Below are positions 23,895-33,249 of a stretch of 34,482 bases of DNA, one piece after another. This DNA is from Clostridia bacterium (GTDB taxonomy: Bacteria; Bacillota; Clostridia; Acetivibrionales; JAFADI01). Every line of letters starts with the position of its first letter. Within the stretch, counting starts at the first letter, position 1. Location: the NCBI GenBank assembly GCA_026417615.1, contig JAOACY010000095.1:1-34482 (forward strand). The letters run 5' to 3'. A program made the position numbers and the translations under genes. Below the pieces are notes generated by a model. It was given only the letters and a program-made list of their open reading frames with translations. It had not been told where the DNA came from and searched no databases.

Positions 23895-25575
23895 CCACCT
23901 TGGCGCAATTCCTTCCTGCTGCTTTTGCCTGATAAAGCGCATCATCGGCGCTGCTGATGAGATCAGCCTCAGTAAATGCGCATACAGGGAAGGAGGATAT
24001 ACCGAAGCTCACAGTTACCGAAGCTGTAATATATTCATCCTTTACTTGTGTATTGGCAATTTTCTTTCTTAATATTTCAACTTTTTCATAGGCTTCCTCC
24101 AGGTTGGTATATGGAAAAAGAATTATAAACTCCTCGCCCCCGAATCTTGCCAGTATATCTGTACTTCTAAGTGATGCCTTTACAGTGTTGGATATGCTCT
24201 GCAGCACTTTATCCCCAAAGAGATGCCCGAAGGTGTCATTAAATCTTTTGAAATGATCTATGTCAAATATAGCCAGGGATAGTTGATATTCACCCTTCTT
24301 TGCATTTTCCAGTTCGGTCTTTAATCTTTCCGTAAAGTACAACCGGTTATAGACCCCAGTCAAACCATCAATCGTAGCCATCTCCTGCATCTTCTGGTAC
24401 AATTCCGCGTTCTCCATTGCTATGCCTACCTGCTGGCCGATAATGTCCAAAAGCCTTACATTATTGTCATCAAAGGCATTATTGTATTTGTGTTCTACAA
24501 TGACAAGCCCGAACCTTCTGGTTTTTGTTGTGAGAGGCACGCATATTAAAGAATTTACCTCTCTTCCTGCAACAAAAGGGTAATCGTCAGGATCAACAAA
24601 ATTATCTAAAATAGGCTTTGAATTGCACAAAGCGTTTAAAAGAATTTCACAATTTATGTTATCCTTTAAAATAATGAGTTCCGCCTGATCCTTTATATTG
24701 GTTGTATGTACCTTAAGCCTGTTCCTTTTTTCATCGTAAAGAACAATGGTAGTATTATTAACACCCAACACTCCCAGGATCACATCGTTTATAAACCTTA
24801 ACAGCTCTTTAACATCAAGTATGGAGCTTATGGCCTGGCTGATCTGCTGCAGAGTATAGAATTCCGCAATACTAGCCGTAAGCTTGTTGTTGGTTTCCTC
24901 CAGCTTGATATTGGTTTCCTTGAGCTTTTCATATTGATATTTCGATTCCTCCTGCGCTACGGCCAGCAAATCATATTTTTCACTCAGCTCCTTCACCAGC
25001 TTTTGGTTTTCTTCCTCACTTTTCATATTGTCATTATAAATTTTTGAGCACAAAAAAATTAAAAAAACATATATTATATGAAATGAAGCCGTAAATGAAA
25101 ATTGATGGAAAAAATTATTTGAATCAGATAATAAGAAATAGCCATTGTTTAAAAAGTAAAAATTGATAATATTAAATAAAAGCTTAATAGAAAAAAATGA
25201 TATGTATAAAAACCAGCCGGGCTTCGCCCCCTTTGACAAAGTAACGGTTATTATCAACAGAAGCATATAAAAATAACCTAGCTCGCCAAGACCGAAAATA
25301 ACAATGGCAATTATTAAAAAAACAACCTCTATTATTATTTTGACATAGTATAAAAACCCGTCGATGGATTGCTTTCTTTCTATGTGCTGCTTTATAAGCA
25401 TGCCAAGCAAGGTTATAAACAAATATTGTGTAATTTTTATAAAATTATTGGGAATGACATTATACCCTGCATTGTATATGTCATGAGCTAAAATGAATAT
25501 GTAACCTGTAATTACAAAAAACCAGCTTATCTTATTATGTATTTCTTCATATTTTTTACTGTTATTCAAAGACAC
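23881..25575 (-). CDS. Membrane GAF-GGDEF diguanylate cyclase
   Basis: Makes the second messenger cyclic di-GMP from GTP. 564 residues in order: about six transmembrane helices (1-200) forming a MASE-like sensor, a coiled coil (about 200-262), a GAF domain (about 270-400) and the GGDEF domain. The active site reads GGEEF (479-483), an allowed variant, and the inhibitory I-site RSTD (470-473) sits the canonical five residues before it, so product feedback is expected. FDIDHFKRFNDTFGH is the metal/GTP loop. The start is ambiguous between GTG 25575 and TTG 25569, as both follow an AAAGG-type site. It is monocistronic as far as can be seen. Confidence 0.93.
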   Translation of the reverse strand: MSLNNSKKYEEIHNKISWFFVITGYIFILAHDIYNAGYNVIPNNFIKITQYLFITLLGMLIKQHIERKQSIDGFLYYVKIIIEVVFLIIAIVIFGLGELGYFYMLLLIITVTLSKGAKPGWFLYISFFSIKLLFNIINFYFLNNGYFLLSDSNNFFHQFSFTASFHIIYVFLIFLCSKIYNDNMKSEEENQKLVKELSEKYDLLAVAQEESKYQYEKLKETNIKLEETNNKLTASIAEFYTLQQISQAISSILDVKELLRFINDVILGVLGVNNTTIVLYDEKRNRLKVHTTNIKDQAELIILKDNINCEILLNALCNSKPILDNFVDPDDYPFVAGREVNSLICVPLTTKTRRFGLVIVEHKYNNAFDDNNVRLLDIIGQQVGIAMENAELYQKMQEMATIDGLTGVYNRLYFTERLKTELENAKKGEYQLSLAIFDIDHFKRFNDTFGHLFGDKVLQSISNTVKASLRSTDILARFGGEEFIILFPYTNLEEAYEKVEILRKKIANTQVKDEYITASVTVSFGISSFPVCAFTEADLISSADDALYQAKAAGRNCAKVANKL

Positions 25576-25606
25576 CTTTCCACCCTTCAGAATACAAAGT
25601 ATTCTC

Positions 25607-27790
25607 TTATTTATCCCAGTATATTTCTATTATGTCGCCATGATTAATTCTATCCGTAAAGCCCGCCTGCCTGCCGTTGAGCTTTAAAACAATATTGCCT
25701 CTGGGCTTTGACAGGTCAAAGCTGATATAATTGAATATGTCTATAAACATATACTCGTTTTTTTCCCTTTCTATCTCAATTGCCTTGCCGTTAACCACAA
25801 CACTGAACTTATCGGGCAAAAGGCTGCTTATGCCTTGCACAAGCTTATCCTGCTCAATGCCTGAATCCATTGGGTCAGAAAATTCCTTAATTTCATTATC
25901 AACAGGCAGTTTGCTTTGAGCATCCTCTTGCTCCTTTAATTTATACTCAATTTCATCCCCGTCATTTAGTTCATAGTGCATACCTGCAGACTGACCGTTA
26001 ACCAGCACAATATTATCTTCAAAATTCACTTTGACATCGGCAAGCAGGTCTTTTAAGGTAATAATCCGATTTACAAGCAAAACATCTCCATCCTTGATTT
26101 CTTCGTCTTGATATACCTCTTTTCCATTAATATAAACCATGGTTCCTATTTGAATTATATTTCCATTTAATTTTGCTTTTCCCGTTTTGTAGTCTTTTAT
26201 AATTTCTGATAATCTTGCAGACGCATTCTCACCGTCTTCTGCGGGCTTAACCTCAATATTGTCTCCAACCTTGAGAATGGTTGTTAGACTGGCAGGCTTA
26301 TCGTTAACATATATCTCTGCCGCCTTTCCATAACCGCCTTTAACTAACCTTGTCTCTCCATTTATCTCAAACCTTATGCTTTTACCCGACCTTCCAATCA
26401 AATGAGCGGCGTCATATCCTATAAGAACCAGCGCATCTGAAACAGAAAGCTTTCTTGAATTGAACAGCCTGATCTTTTTGCCGTTGATTGTTACAGCAAG
26501 AAAATCCTGTCCCTGCTGCATTTGTGCTGTAACCGCTATTCCTAAAGGAGTAATTGCCTCAGGTCCCGACAGCTTCTTTCCGCTGAATTTAATATTCTTA
26601 ATGACTTCCCTTCCTCTTACAACCACCCTTTCCTTAGCAAGCTTCAGATACCCTGCAATAAGATCAGTAAGTCCTGGAACCTGGCTTCCGCCTCCAATAA
26701 GGAACACAGCATTTGGAGCCTTATGATTATACTCCAGAATCCTTTGTGAAATAGTCTCAGCCAGCATAACAACAGCAGGTCTTATGACCTCCAGAACCTC
26801 ACTTGAGCTTACGGAACGCTTTACACCCAGAATATCAGTAAAGGATATTTCTTTGGTGCCGGATGTCAGGGAGACTTTGATTTTTTCGCTTGTGTTGAAA
26901 TCCAGAAGATAGTGCTGAGCAATGCACTCCGTTATCTCATCTCCCGCAACAGGAGCCATGGCGTAGGCTACTACACTTCCGTCCCTCGTAATTGCAATAT
27001 CGGATGTTCCCGCTCCTATATCAACAAGGGCCAGATTAAGCAATCTCAAATCTCTGGGTATGGTTACATTTATTGCGGCTATGGGTTCAAGGGTAAGGCT
27101 TGCAACCTCCAGGCCTATCCTAGACATTACGGTATACAGGCTGTCTACAACAACATGAGGCAAAAAGGTGGCAAGAATTTCCGCCCCGATAAATCTTCCT
27201 CTGTGGCCTGCAAGAGAGGAAATTACGAACCCATTGAGATAATAGTTTATAACACTGTAACCCACACAATAGTACTGGGTCTTTTCATTATGCATTATCT
27301 CCTGGTCCAGCTTGGCTTGAGCCATCTGAATGCCTTCCATTTCAAGCCTGCTGATCATCTGCTTGTCTATTTCCAATCCCTGTTCTATTTCACGCTCCAC
27401 CTTGACTTCACAAGTCCTCAGAACTCTTCCCGCTGCGGCAATAGCAACCTTGGTCAGCTTGAACCCGAGCTTTTTTTCAAGCCTGTCCCTGACTTCTCCC
27501 GCCAGCTTGGCTACTTGCGCTATATCATGTATCTGACCGTCCATCATAGCCCTGTTTTTATGCTCAAGGGTTTCTGCCGCAAGAACCTTGAATTTGTCAT
27601 TCTCCTGTGTCCCTGCAATCCCGACAACAGTCCTCGTTCCTATATCTAGCGCAAAAATTATTTCTTCGCTGGCTGGTGAAGCCATGACAGCTTGAGCTTC
27701 TTCCGTATGCTTTTCGAGTTCGATTACCTTTTTAGCTTTTGTCTTTGGGGTCCTTTTTGCATGATTTGAACCCGCTGGCGATAAAGGCAT
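25607..27790 (-). CDS. FtsA-like actin-fold ATPase with C-terminal NG-GD repeats
   Basis: A 727-residue protein; ATG 27790 follows GAGGTG, and an upstream frame to 27832 lacks a site. Residues about 40-400 are an FtsA/PilM-type actin fold: FALDIGTRTVVGIAG (phosphate 1), ALVDIGAGTSDIAITRDG (phosphate 2), VFLIGGGSQVPGL (adenosine), and an SHS2-like insert (AIAAAGRVLRTCEVKVE). The last 330 residues are not FtsA: at least four modules repeat a hydrophobic strand, Asn-Gly or Asn-Asp, and a Gly-Asp-Ile-Glu close (IYVNDKPASLTTILKVGD, VYINGKEVYQDEEIKDGD, VLVNGQSAGMHYELNDGD, LKLNGRQAGFTDRINHGD), suggesting small beta-grasp-like domains. It is not next to ftsZ, so a paralogue of FtsA with another role is likely. 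Confidence 0.85.
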   Translation of the reverse strand: MPLSPAGSNHAKRTPKTKAKKVIELEKHTEEAQAVMASPASEEIIFALDIGTRTVVGIAGTQENDKFKVLAAETLEHKNRAMMDGQIHDIAQVAKLAGEVRDRLEKKLGFKLTKVAIAAAGRVLRTCEVKVEREIEQGLEIDKQMISRLEMEGIQMAQAKLDQEIMHNEKTQYYCVGYSVINYYLNGFVISSLAGHRGRFIGAEILATFLPHVVVDSLYTVMSRIGLEVASLTLEPIAAINVTIPRDLRLLNLALVDIGAGTSDIAITRDGSVVAYAMAPVAGDEITECIAQHYLLDFNTSEKIKVSLTSGTKEISFTDILGVKRSVSSSEVLEVIRPAVVMLAETISQRILEYNHKAPNAVFLIGGGSQVPGLTDLIAGYLKLAKERVVVRGREVIKNIKFSGKKLSGPEAITPLGIAVTAQMQQGQDFLAVTINGKKIRLFNSRKLSVSDALVLIGYDAAHLIGRSGKSIRFEINGETRLVKGGYGKAAEIYVNDKPASLTTILKVGDNIEVKPAEDGENASARLSEIIKDYKTGKAKLNGNIIQIGTMVYINGKEVYQDEEIKDGDVLLVNRIITLKDLLADVKVNFEDNIVLVNGQSAGMHYELNDGDEIEYKLKEQEDAQSKLPVDNEIKEFSDPMDSGIEQDKLVQGISSLLPDKFSVVVNGKAIEIEREKNEYMFIDIFNYISFDLSKPRGNIVLKLNGRQAGFTDRINHGDIIEIYWDK

Positions 27791-27840
27791 ATATACACCT
27801 CGTTGGTTAAGCGTGTTGTGGTAAATTGTCAACTTCGTTA

Positions 27841-28485
27841 TTATTCGACATTAATTTCTAAATTCCTTCTTTCACACCATTTTCTTATTTCACATTTGTG
27901 GCATTCAGGCTTTCTGGCTTTGCAAACAGCTCTTCCGTGATATACAAGTCTGTGACAAAAGCTGCTCCATTTTTCTTTGGGAATCAGCTTCATCAAATCC
28001 AATTCTATTTTTGCGGGATCAGTGCTTGATGAAAGGCCTATTCTGTTTGCAAGCCTTTTTGCATGAGTGTCCACCACTACCCCCGGCACTCCGAAAATAT
28101 CCCCCAGCACCAGATTGGCTGTTTTTCTTCCCACTCCGGGCAGCTTCAACAAATCCTCAAGGCTATTTGGTATTTGACCATTAAATTCATCTATTATCAT
28201 TTTGCAGCAGTTTTTTATATTTTTTGCCTTGTTATGGTAAAATCCCGTTGGTTTTATATCCTCTTCAAGCTCTTTTGAATCAGCATTGGCAAAATCCTCA
28301 GCTGTTTTGTATTTTTTATATAGACTTTGGGTGACAATATTTACTCTGGCATCCGTGCATTGAGCGGCAAGCTGTGTTGCAACAAGGAGTTCCAGCGCGC
28401 TCTTGTATTCAAGAGAGCACTTGGCATCAGGGTAAAGCCTCTCAAGAGCATCTATTATATTCATAACTCGTTCATTCATATTCAT
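27841..28485 (-). CDS. nth: Endonuclease III (DNA glycosylase/AP lyase)
   Basis: Removes oxidised pyrimidines in base excision repair. The 214-residue length is normal. The helix-hairpin-helix LLKLPGVGRKTANLVLG includes the catalytic Lys; the catalytic Asp is in GVVVDTHAKRLANRIGL. The [4Fe-4S] cluster motif CKARKPECHKCEIRKWC has C-x6-C-x2-C-x5-C spacing. The ATG at 28485 follows AAGGTGAAAGA. It lies 50 bases before the FtsA-like gene and 60 bases after glgA in the same direction, so all three may be co-transcribed. Confidence 0.97.
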   Translation of the reverse strand: MNMNERVMNIIDALERLYPDAKCSLEYKSALELLVATQLAAQCTDARVNIVTQSLYKKYKTAEDFANADSKELEEDIKPTGFYHNKAKNIKNCCKMIIDEFNGQIPNSLEDLLKLPGVGRKTANLVLGDIFGVPGVVVDTHAKRLANRIGLSSSTDPAKIELDLMKLIPKEKWSSFCHRLVYHGRAVCKARKPECHKCEIRKWCERRNLEINVE

Positions 28486-28545
28486 TCTTTCACCTTCTTT
28501 TTAAAGAGGGGGCGTTCCGTGCGCAAAGGTTTTTGCCCCTCCTTG

Positions 28546-30021
28546 TCATTTTGCGTCTTTTGTTTTCGAAATTGCAAGCCTGTATAGCCTAATATATTTC
28601 TCTGCAGGCTTCCTCCAGGAGTAATCCAGAGTAAGCGCTTTCCTCACCAGTGCCTCCCACTCGTCGGACTTATCAGTGTACAGGCGCAAAGCTCTGTCCA
28701 GCGTTTTTAAGAATTCCTCCGAGGTGTACTCCGTAAACACAAAACCATTGCCGTTCTTTTTATCTTTATCATAATCAATCACCGTATCAGCAAGACCGCC
28801 TGTCGCCCTTACAACCGGTATCGTTCCATACCTTAAGCTTATGAGCTGCCCCAAGCCGCAGGGTTCAAACCTTGATGGCATCAAAAAAATATCTGCTGCG
28901 GCATAAATTTTCTGGGCCAGAGCAGCATTGAATTCAATAAACACCTTCATCTTTTCAGGATACTTGCTTTCAAATTCCTTAAACCTGGATTCGTAGTATG
29001 GATCTCCAATTCCCAGGAGGACAAGCTGCACATCCTTTTTCATTATTTCATCCATAACATCTAAAACAAGCTCCAAGCCCTTTTGTGCAGTCAACCTGTG
29101 TACAATGCCTATCAGAGGCATATCGCCTTCAGGCAGTCCTGATTCTTTTTGCAGCGAGTATTTGTTAAGCTTTTTGTCCTTGAATGTCTCACTGCTGTAA
29201 TTTTTGTATATCCTTGGATCCTGCGCCGGGTTGAACTCCTCATAGCTTATACCGTTTACAATTCCGTAAAGATCCCTGCTTCTTATATTCAAAAGGCCTT
29301 CAAGCTTTTCTCCAAACTTTTGGGTTTTGATTTCTTCGGCATAGGTTTCGCTAACCGCATTTATTATATCCGCATATACAAGTCCAGCCTTTATGAAGTT
29401 AAACATACCGTAAAACTCTACTTTTTCCGGAACGAAAATCTCATCTCCAAGGTTTAGAAGCCTTATAACATCCTTGGAATAGTGCCCCTGGTATTCAAGG
29501 TTGTGAATCGTAAAAACAGTTGATATTTTGCTGTAGAACGGTTGATCCTTGTAGCCCTCTTTCAAAAGAAGGCAGACTGGTCCTGTGTGCCAATCGTTGC
29601 AATGTATCACATCCGGCCAAAAATCAATCCTTGGCAGCATTTCAAGAGCAGCCTTGCATAAAAATATAAACCTGTCCGCATCATCCATATAACAGTATAT
29701 CCCATCCCTGTCATAATAGTGGTAGCTGTCTATGAAATAAACCGGGAGGCTTTTCCTGTCATTTTCTAACTTAAAGGCAATTTCACCCTGCCTTACAATG
29801 CAGGTTTCCCTTCTGTCTCCCATCTGAACAGCAAAATCAGCTGCGTATTTCATTTCCGCATCAATTGACTTGTATCTGGGCATTGCAATTCTAACATCAT
29901 TACCCATTCCAGCAAGCGCCTGAGGCAGAGAACCTGCCACATCCGCAAGTCCTCCCGTCTTTGCAAAAGGTGAAACTTCTGCCGAAATAAACAATATTCT
30001 TAAACTGTTTTCTGCCTGCAT
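28546..30021 (-). CDS. glgA: Glycogen synthase (ADP-glucose, GT5)
   Basis: Extends alpha-1,4-glucan from ADP-glucose. The 491-residue protein starts at ATG 30021, seven bases after GGGGG; an open frame to 30078 has no such site. The GT5 N-terminal motif SPFAKTGGLADV contains the ADP-glucose-binding KTGGL (21-25); HCNDWHTGPV and HRLTAQKGLELVLDV follow, and the C-terminal motif is MPSRFEPCGLGQLISLRYG with the catalytic glutamate region. No other glycogen gene (glgC, glgB, glgP) is in the window, so it is a stand-alone synthase here; sporeforming clostridia commonly store glycogen before sporulation. Confidence 0.97.
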   Translation of the reverse strand: MQAENSLRILFISAEVSPFAKTGGLADVAGSLPQALAGMGNDVRIAMPRYKSIDAEMKYAADFAVQMGDRRETCIVRQGEIAFKLENDRKSLPVYFIDSYHYYDRDGIYCYMDDADRFIFLCKAALEMLPRIDFWPDVIHCNDWHTGPVCLLLKEGYKDQPFYSKISTVFTIHNLEYQGHYSKDVIRLLNLGDEIFVPEKVEFYGMFNFIKAGLVYADIINAVSETYAEEIKTQKFGEKLEGLLNIRSRDLYGIVNGISYEEFNPAQDPRIYKNYSSETFKDKKLNKYSLQKESGLPEGDMPLIGIVHRLTAQKGLELVLDVMDEIMKKDVQLVLLGIGDPYYESRFKEFESKYPEKMKVFIEFNAALAQKIYAAADIFLMPSRFEPCGLGQLISLRYGTIPVVRATGGLADTVIDYDKDKKNGNGFVFTEYTSEEFLKTLDRALRLYTDKSDEWEALVRKALTLDYSWRKPAEKYIRLYRLAISKTKDAK

Positions 30022-30253
30022 ATTTTTTCCCCCAATACTTTTTTTATTATCCGATGCTATTAAAATGCCTTTGAGCAATCACTTTTCTCACCATGTAATG
30101 ATTTTTGCGACAAACATAGCAAAAAGTCATTTGGTTATAAATTAACATAATCAAATGTCTACTTCAACAGTATAATATGCCATTTTGTAATAATACCACT
30201 AATTAAGTCATAATTAACAAGATCCAGACTTAAACCAATCAATAATAATATAT

Positions 30254-30300
30254 ATAAAAAAACTGGGGTTGTTGCCTTTTTCAAAGCAACAACCCCAGTT
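30254..30300 (-). terminator. htrA terminator
   Basis: AACTGGGGTTGTTGC and GCAACAACCCCAGTT (30286-30300 and 30261-30275) form a perfect 15-bp stem, followed on the minus strand by seven T, 15 bases after the htrA stop. The bases 30022-30253 up to glgA show no gene. Confidence 0.95.
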
Positions 30301-30315
30301 ATATAGCTTAAAGCA

Positions 30316-31623
30316 TTATCCTTTGTCCTCGGTCAACTGCACCTGAAGCTTAAGAGTCGTACCGTCGCGGTATATTTCAACCTCAACAGTATCACCGGGT
30401 TTACGCTTGTTTTTAGCTTCATTGAGTTCATTCAAATTCTTGACAAGCTTTCCGTCAAACTTTGTTATGATATCCCCGGCTTTGATTTCAGCCTTGTATG
30501 CGCCACTTAAGGGAGATACGTCTGCAACCAGCACACCCACAGGCACATTGTACCGCTGAGCCACAGCTTCGTTGAATCTGGGATCTGCAGATATGCCAAG
30601 GAAGGGTCTTCCTCTTACATATTTATACTCAATAAGGTTGTCGGTAATCTCCTTCGCCTTGTTGATGGGTATGGCAAAGCCTAATCCTTCAAAGCCCGAG
30701 CCTCCCATCTTTGCAGTATTTACACCTATAACCTGCCCTTTTGAATTCAAGAGAGCTCCGCCGCTGTTACCTGGATTTATTGCTGCGTCTGTCTGGATAA
30801 GCTTCATTTCCTTATCGTCAGCTATGGGAATGGTTCTGTTGAGGCCACTTATTACACCCACCGTTACAGAACCCATGTATTCAAGCCCCGCAGGATTACC
30901 TATGGCAACTGCAAGCTCTCCGACCTTTAATTCGTCAGAGTTTCCGAATTCCACCGCAGGCAAGCCTTCAGCATCTATTTTTATAACTGCCAGGTCCGTC
31001 CTCTGGTCTCCGCCGACATACTGTGCAACATAAGGCTTATCCTTGTGGTTCGGAAGAAAAACCTCAATCTTTGATCCGTTTACAGGCTTTCCACTCCTGT
31101 TAAGCGCCGCTTCAACAACATGGTAGTTGGTCATGATATAGCCATTGGTTCTAATAATTATTCCGGAGCCTTCTGATTTGCCGTCCTGCTCATCAAAGAA
31201 GAAGCTTTGAGTCTTAAATGTAGTCCTTATACCCACAATTGAAGGACTGACTTTTTCTGCTATTGCAGTCACAGGTGAATCGGACTTGACTATTTCGACT
31301 TTTCTATACATATCCGGAGAGCTTGTATTGGTGCCTGTCTCCTTATTCACAGTCTCGCCTGATATAAGGCTGCTTAAGTACCCTTTAACCGAAGGCTGCA
31401 AGGCAGGTGCGGCAAACTGGAAAAACGCCGCAACAACGCCTCCTCCAAGAATTGAGCTTACCAATGCTACAATCACAAGCTGCATCAAAGACACTGTGGA
31501 TTTTTTATTGGGCTTTTTATAGCTTTCCGTATAGAAGGAAGCCGATTTTAATGAATCCCATCCGGATCCATGGCTGCTGCTTTGATTGTTGCCATTTTCG
31601 TTATTAAAACCATAATCGTTCAT
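30316..31623 (-). CDS. HtrA/DegP-like membrane serine protease with PDZ domain
   Basis: Envelope quality-control protease. 435 residues: a charged cytoplasmic N-terminus (1-42), one transmembrane helix (about 43-72), a low-complexity linker, a trypsin-like S1C domain and a C-terminal PDZ domain (LGISADPRFNEAVAQRYNV, IKAGDIITKFDGKLV). The catalytic triad is His168 (GYIMTNYHVV), Asp210 (GDQRTDLAVIKID) and Ser287 (INPGNSGGALL). The ATG at 31623 follows AAAGGAG. It lies downstream of a two-component pair with a 144-base gap containing a dyad, so it probably has its own regulated promoter. Membrane HtrA proteins near OmpR-type regulators are common in Firmicutes. Confidence 0.95.
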   Translation of the reverse strand: MNDYGFNNENGNNQSSSHGSGWDSLKSASFYTESYKKPNKKSTVSLMQLVIVALVSSILGGGVVAAFFQFAAPALQPSVKGYLSSLISGETVNKETGTNTSSPDMYRKVEIVKSDSPVTAIAEKVSPSIVGIRTTFKTQSFFFDEQDGKSEGSGIIIRTNGYIMTNYHVVEAALNRSGKPVNGSKIEVFLPNHKDKPYVAQYVGGDQRTDLAVIKIDAEGLPAVEFGNSDELKVGELAVAIGNPAGLEYMGSVTVGVISGLNRTIPIADDKEMKLIQTDAAINPGNSGGALLNSKGQVIGVNTAKMGGSGFEGLGFAIPINKAKEITDNLIEYKYVRGRPFLGISADPRFNEAVAQRYNVPVGVLVADVSPLSGAYKAEIKAGDIITKFDGKLVKNLNELNEAKNKRKPGDTVEVEIYRDGTTLKLQVQLTEDKG

Positions 31624-31671
31624 AACTCATTCTCCTTTCTAAGATATAGAATTGATTGTACCGCAAAAATT

Positions 31672-31688
31672 GATTTTACAGTAAAATC
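31672..31688. promoter_or_regulatory. Dyad upstream of htrA
   Basis: GATTTTAC-A-GTAAAATC is a perfect eight-base inverted repeat about 50 bases before the htrA start. On the minus strand a TACAAT follows it, a possible -10. It could be an operator for the adjacent response regulator or another repressor. Confidence 0.45.
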
Positions 31689-31767
31689 ATGTTTTTATTG
31701 TTGTCATCTGTCTTATGATTCTATTGTAAATGACAATTTTGAAATAAATATGAACGAACTGTTAAAA

Positions 31768-33249
31768 CTATTGTTCGTTTTCCATATTTTTTTGCAAGGT
31801 GAATGTAAACTTGGTTCCTTTTCCAATCTCGCTTTCTACCCATATGCTTTGCTTGTGTTCGTTAATTATATTTTTCACTATGGCAAGTCCAAGCCCGGTT
31901 CCAGTCTTATCTCTGCTTCTTGATTTATCCGATTTGTGAAATCTCTCCCATATCAGGTCTATTTCCTCGCTCTCAATTCCTATGCCGTTATCCTCAACCG
32001 ATACAAATACTCTGTCTTTTCCGGAAGAAGTCTTAATTTTTATTATGCCCTTTTCCGGCGTAAACTTTATGGCATTATGAAGAATATTTATAATTACTCT
32101 TTCAATAGCGTCCGAATCGGCAAGCACCTTAAGCTCCTGCCTTTCAAAATCAGCCTCAACCTGAAGGCCTTTGCCGGTGATTATGCTTTCCAGCTTTATA
32201 ATGCATCGCCTTATAAGCTCATTAATATTAAAGCTTTTAAATTGAAAATTCATTTCTCCGGCTTCCATCCTGGCAAGGTCAAGGAGGTCGTTGACAAGCC
32301 TGCTGAGCCTGTTTGTTTCATCTCTGACGATTCCCAGGTAATAGCTGTGCCTTTCCGAAGGAATAGTTCCGTCAAGTATTCCCTCAATAAAACCTCTTAT
32401 TGAAGTCATTGGTGTTCGCAGCTCGTGGGATACATTGGCAATAAAGCCTCTTCGCATGTCCTCAAGATTCTGCAGGGCTGCAACCATATGGTTGAAGCTG
32501 GCTACAAGCTCACCTATCTCATCCTGTGAGTTTATGTTAAGCCTCTTTTGGAATTCTCCTCCCGCAATTACCCTTGCAGCATTATTAATTTCCTTTAAAG
32601 GTTTTGTAAGCCTTTTTGAAAACAAGTAAACCAGAAGAATGGAAATCAGTACGGAAACACCGACTGACAGCATGAAAAATCTGAAAACAGACGTCCTTAA
32701 TCTGTTAACCTCTGGAATAGGCGTGTGCAGGTATATTGCCCCTATTACCTTATCGTTGTATTTGAAGGGTTTTTGTATTGTAAGCCAGGCCACCCGGGTG
32801 TCTTTGAAAAAACCGAAAAAATCGCCTATTTTTTGATATGTCCTGCCTCCAAGCATAACATCGTTGTACTGCCTTACATCATTCAGCTTAAGATTGCCCT
32901 CTTGATTCCTCAGTGTTTCCATCAGGGTTCTTGTTTCGGGAGTTGACGGCCTGTACACAACAATATACCCTTTGCTGTCGACAACCCAAATGAATGAGTT
33001 GGTATTTGCGCTGTATGACTCAAGAATGTATTCAAAAAGCCTGGTGACCAGAGCATTGTCCTGATTCTCCACATAAGTGGACAGATAGCGGCTTATATTC
33101 TCACCGCTCCGTTCCAGGACAGCAACCTTTTCCTTTGTAACAAAATTTGACAGAAAATAATACAGCATTACTCCGGTTAAAGAAAAGCCTATAAGCAGCA
33201 GGGATATGAATACTGCTATGAGCTTGCTGAAAATTGACTTGAACATCAT
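31768..33249 (-). CDS. Membrane sensor histidine kinase
   Basis: Autophosphorylates and passes phosphate to the adjacent regulator. 493 residues: TM1 about 10-33, an extracytoplasmic PAS/Cache-like sensor (about 35-180; IWVVDSKGYIVVYRP), TM2 about 188-210, a HAMP domain (211-262), HisKA with His275 in ANVSHELRTPMTSI, then the ATPase domain with N box INILHNAIKFTP, G1 VEDNGIGIE and G2 GTGLGLAIV. The ATG overlaps the regulator stop by four bases (ATGA). The layout resembles the ResE/PhoR/WalK group; the ligand cannot be told from sequence. Confidence 0.95.
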   Translation of the reverse strand: MMFKSIFSKLIAVFISLLLIGFSLTGVMLYYFLSNFVTKEKVAVLERSGENISRYLSTYVENQDNALVTRLFEYILESYSANTNSFIWVVDSKGYIVVYRPSTPETRTLMETLRNQEGNLKLNDVRQYNDVMLGGRTYQKIGDFFGFFKDTRVAWLTIQKPFKYNDKVIGAIYLHTPIPEVNRLRTSVFRFFMLSVGVSVLISILLVYLFSKRLTKPLKEINNAARVIAGGEFQKRLNINSQDEIGELVASFNHMVAALQNLEDMRRGFIANVSHELRTPMTSIRGFIEGILDGTIPSERHSYYLGIVRDETNRLSRLVNDLLDLARMEAGEMNFQFKSFNINELIRRCIIKLESIITGKGLQVEADFERQELKVLADSDAIERVIINILHNAIKFTPEKGIIKIKTSSGKDRVFVSVEDNGIGIESEEIDLIWERFHKSDKSRSRDKTGTGLGLAIVKNIINEHKQSIWVESEIGKGTKFTFTLQKNMENEQ

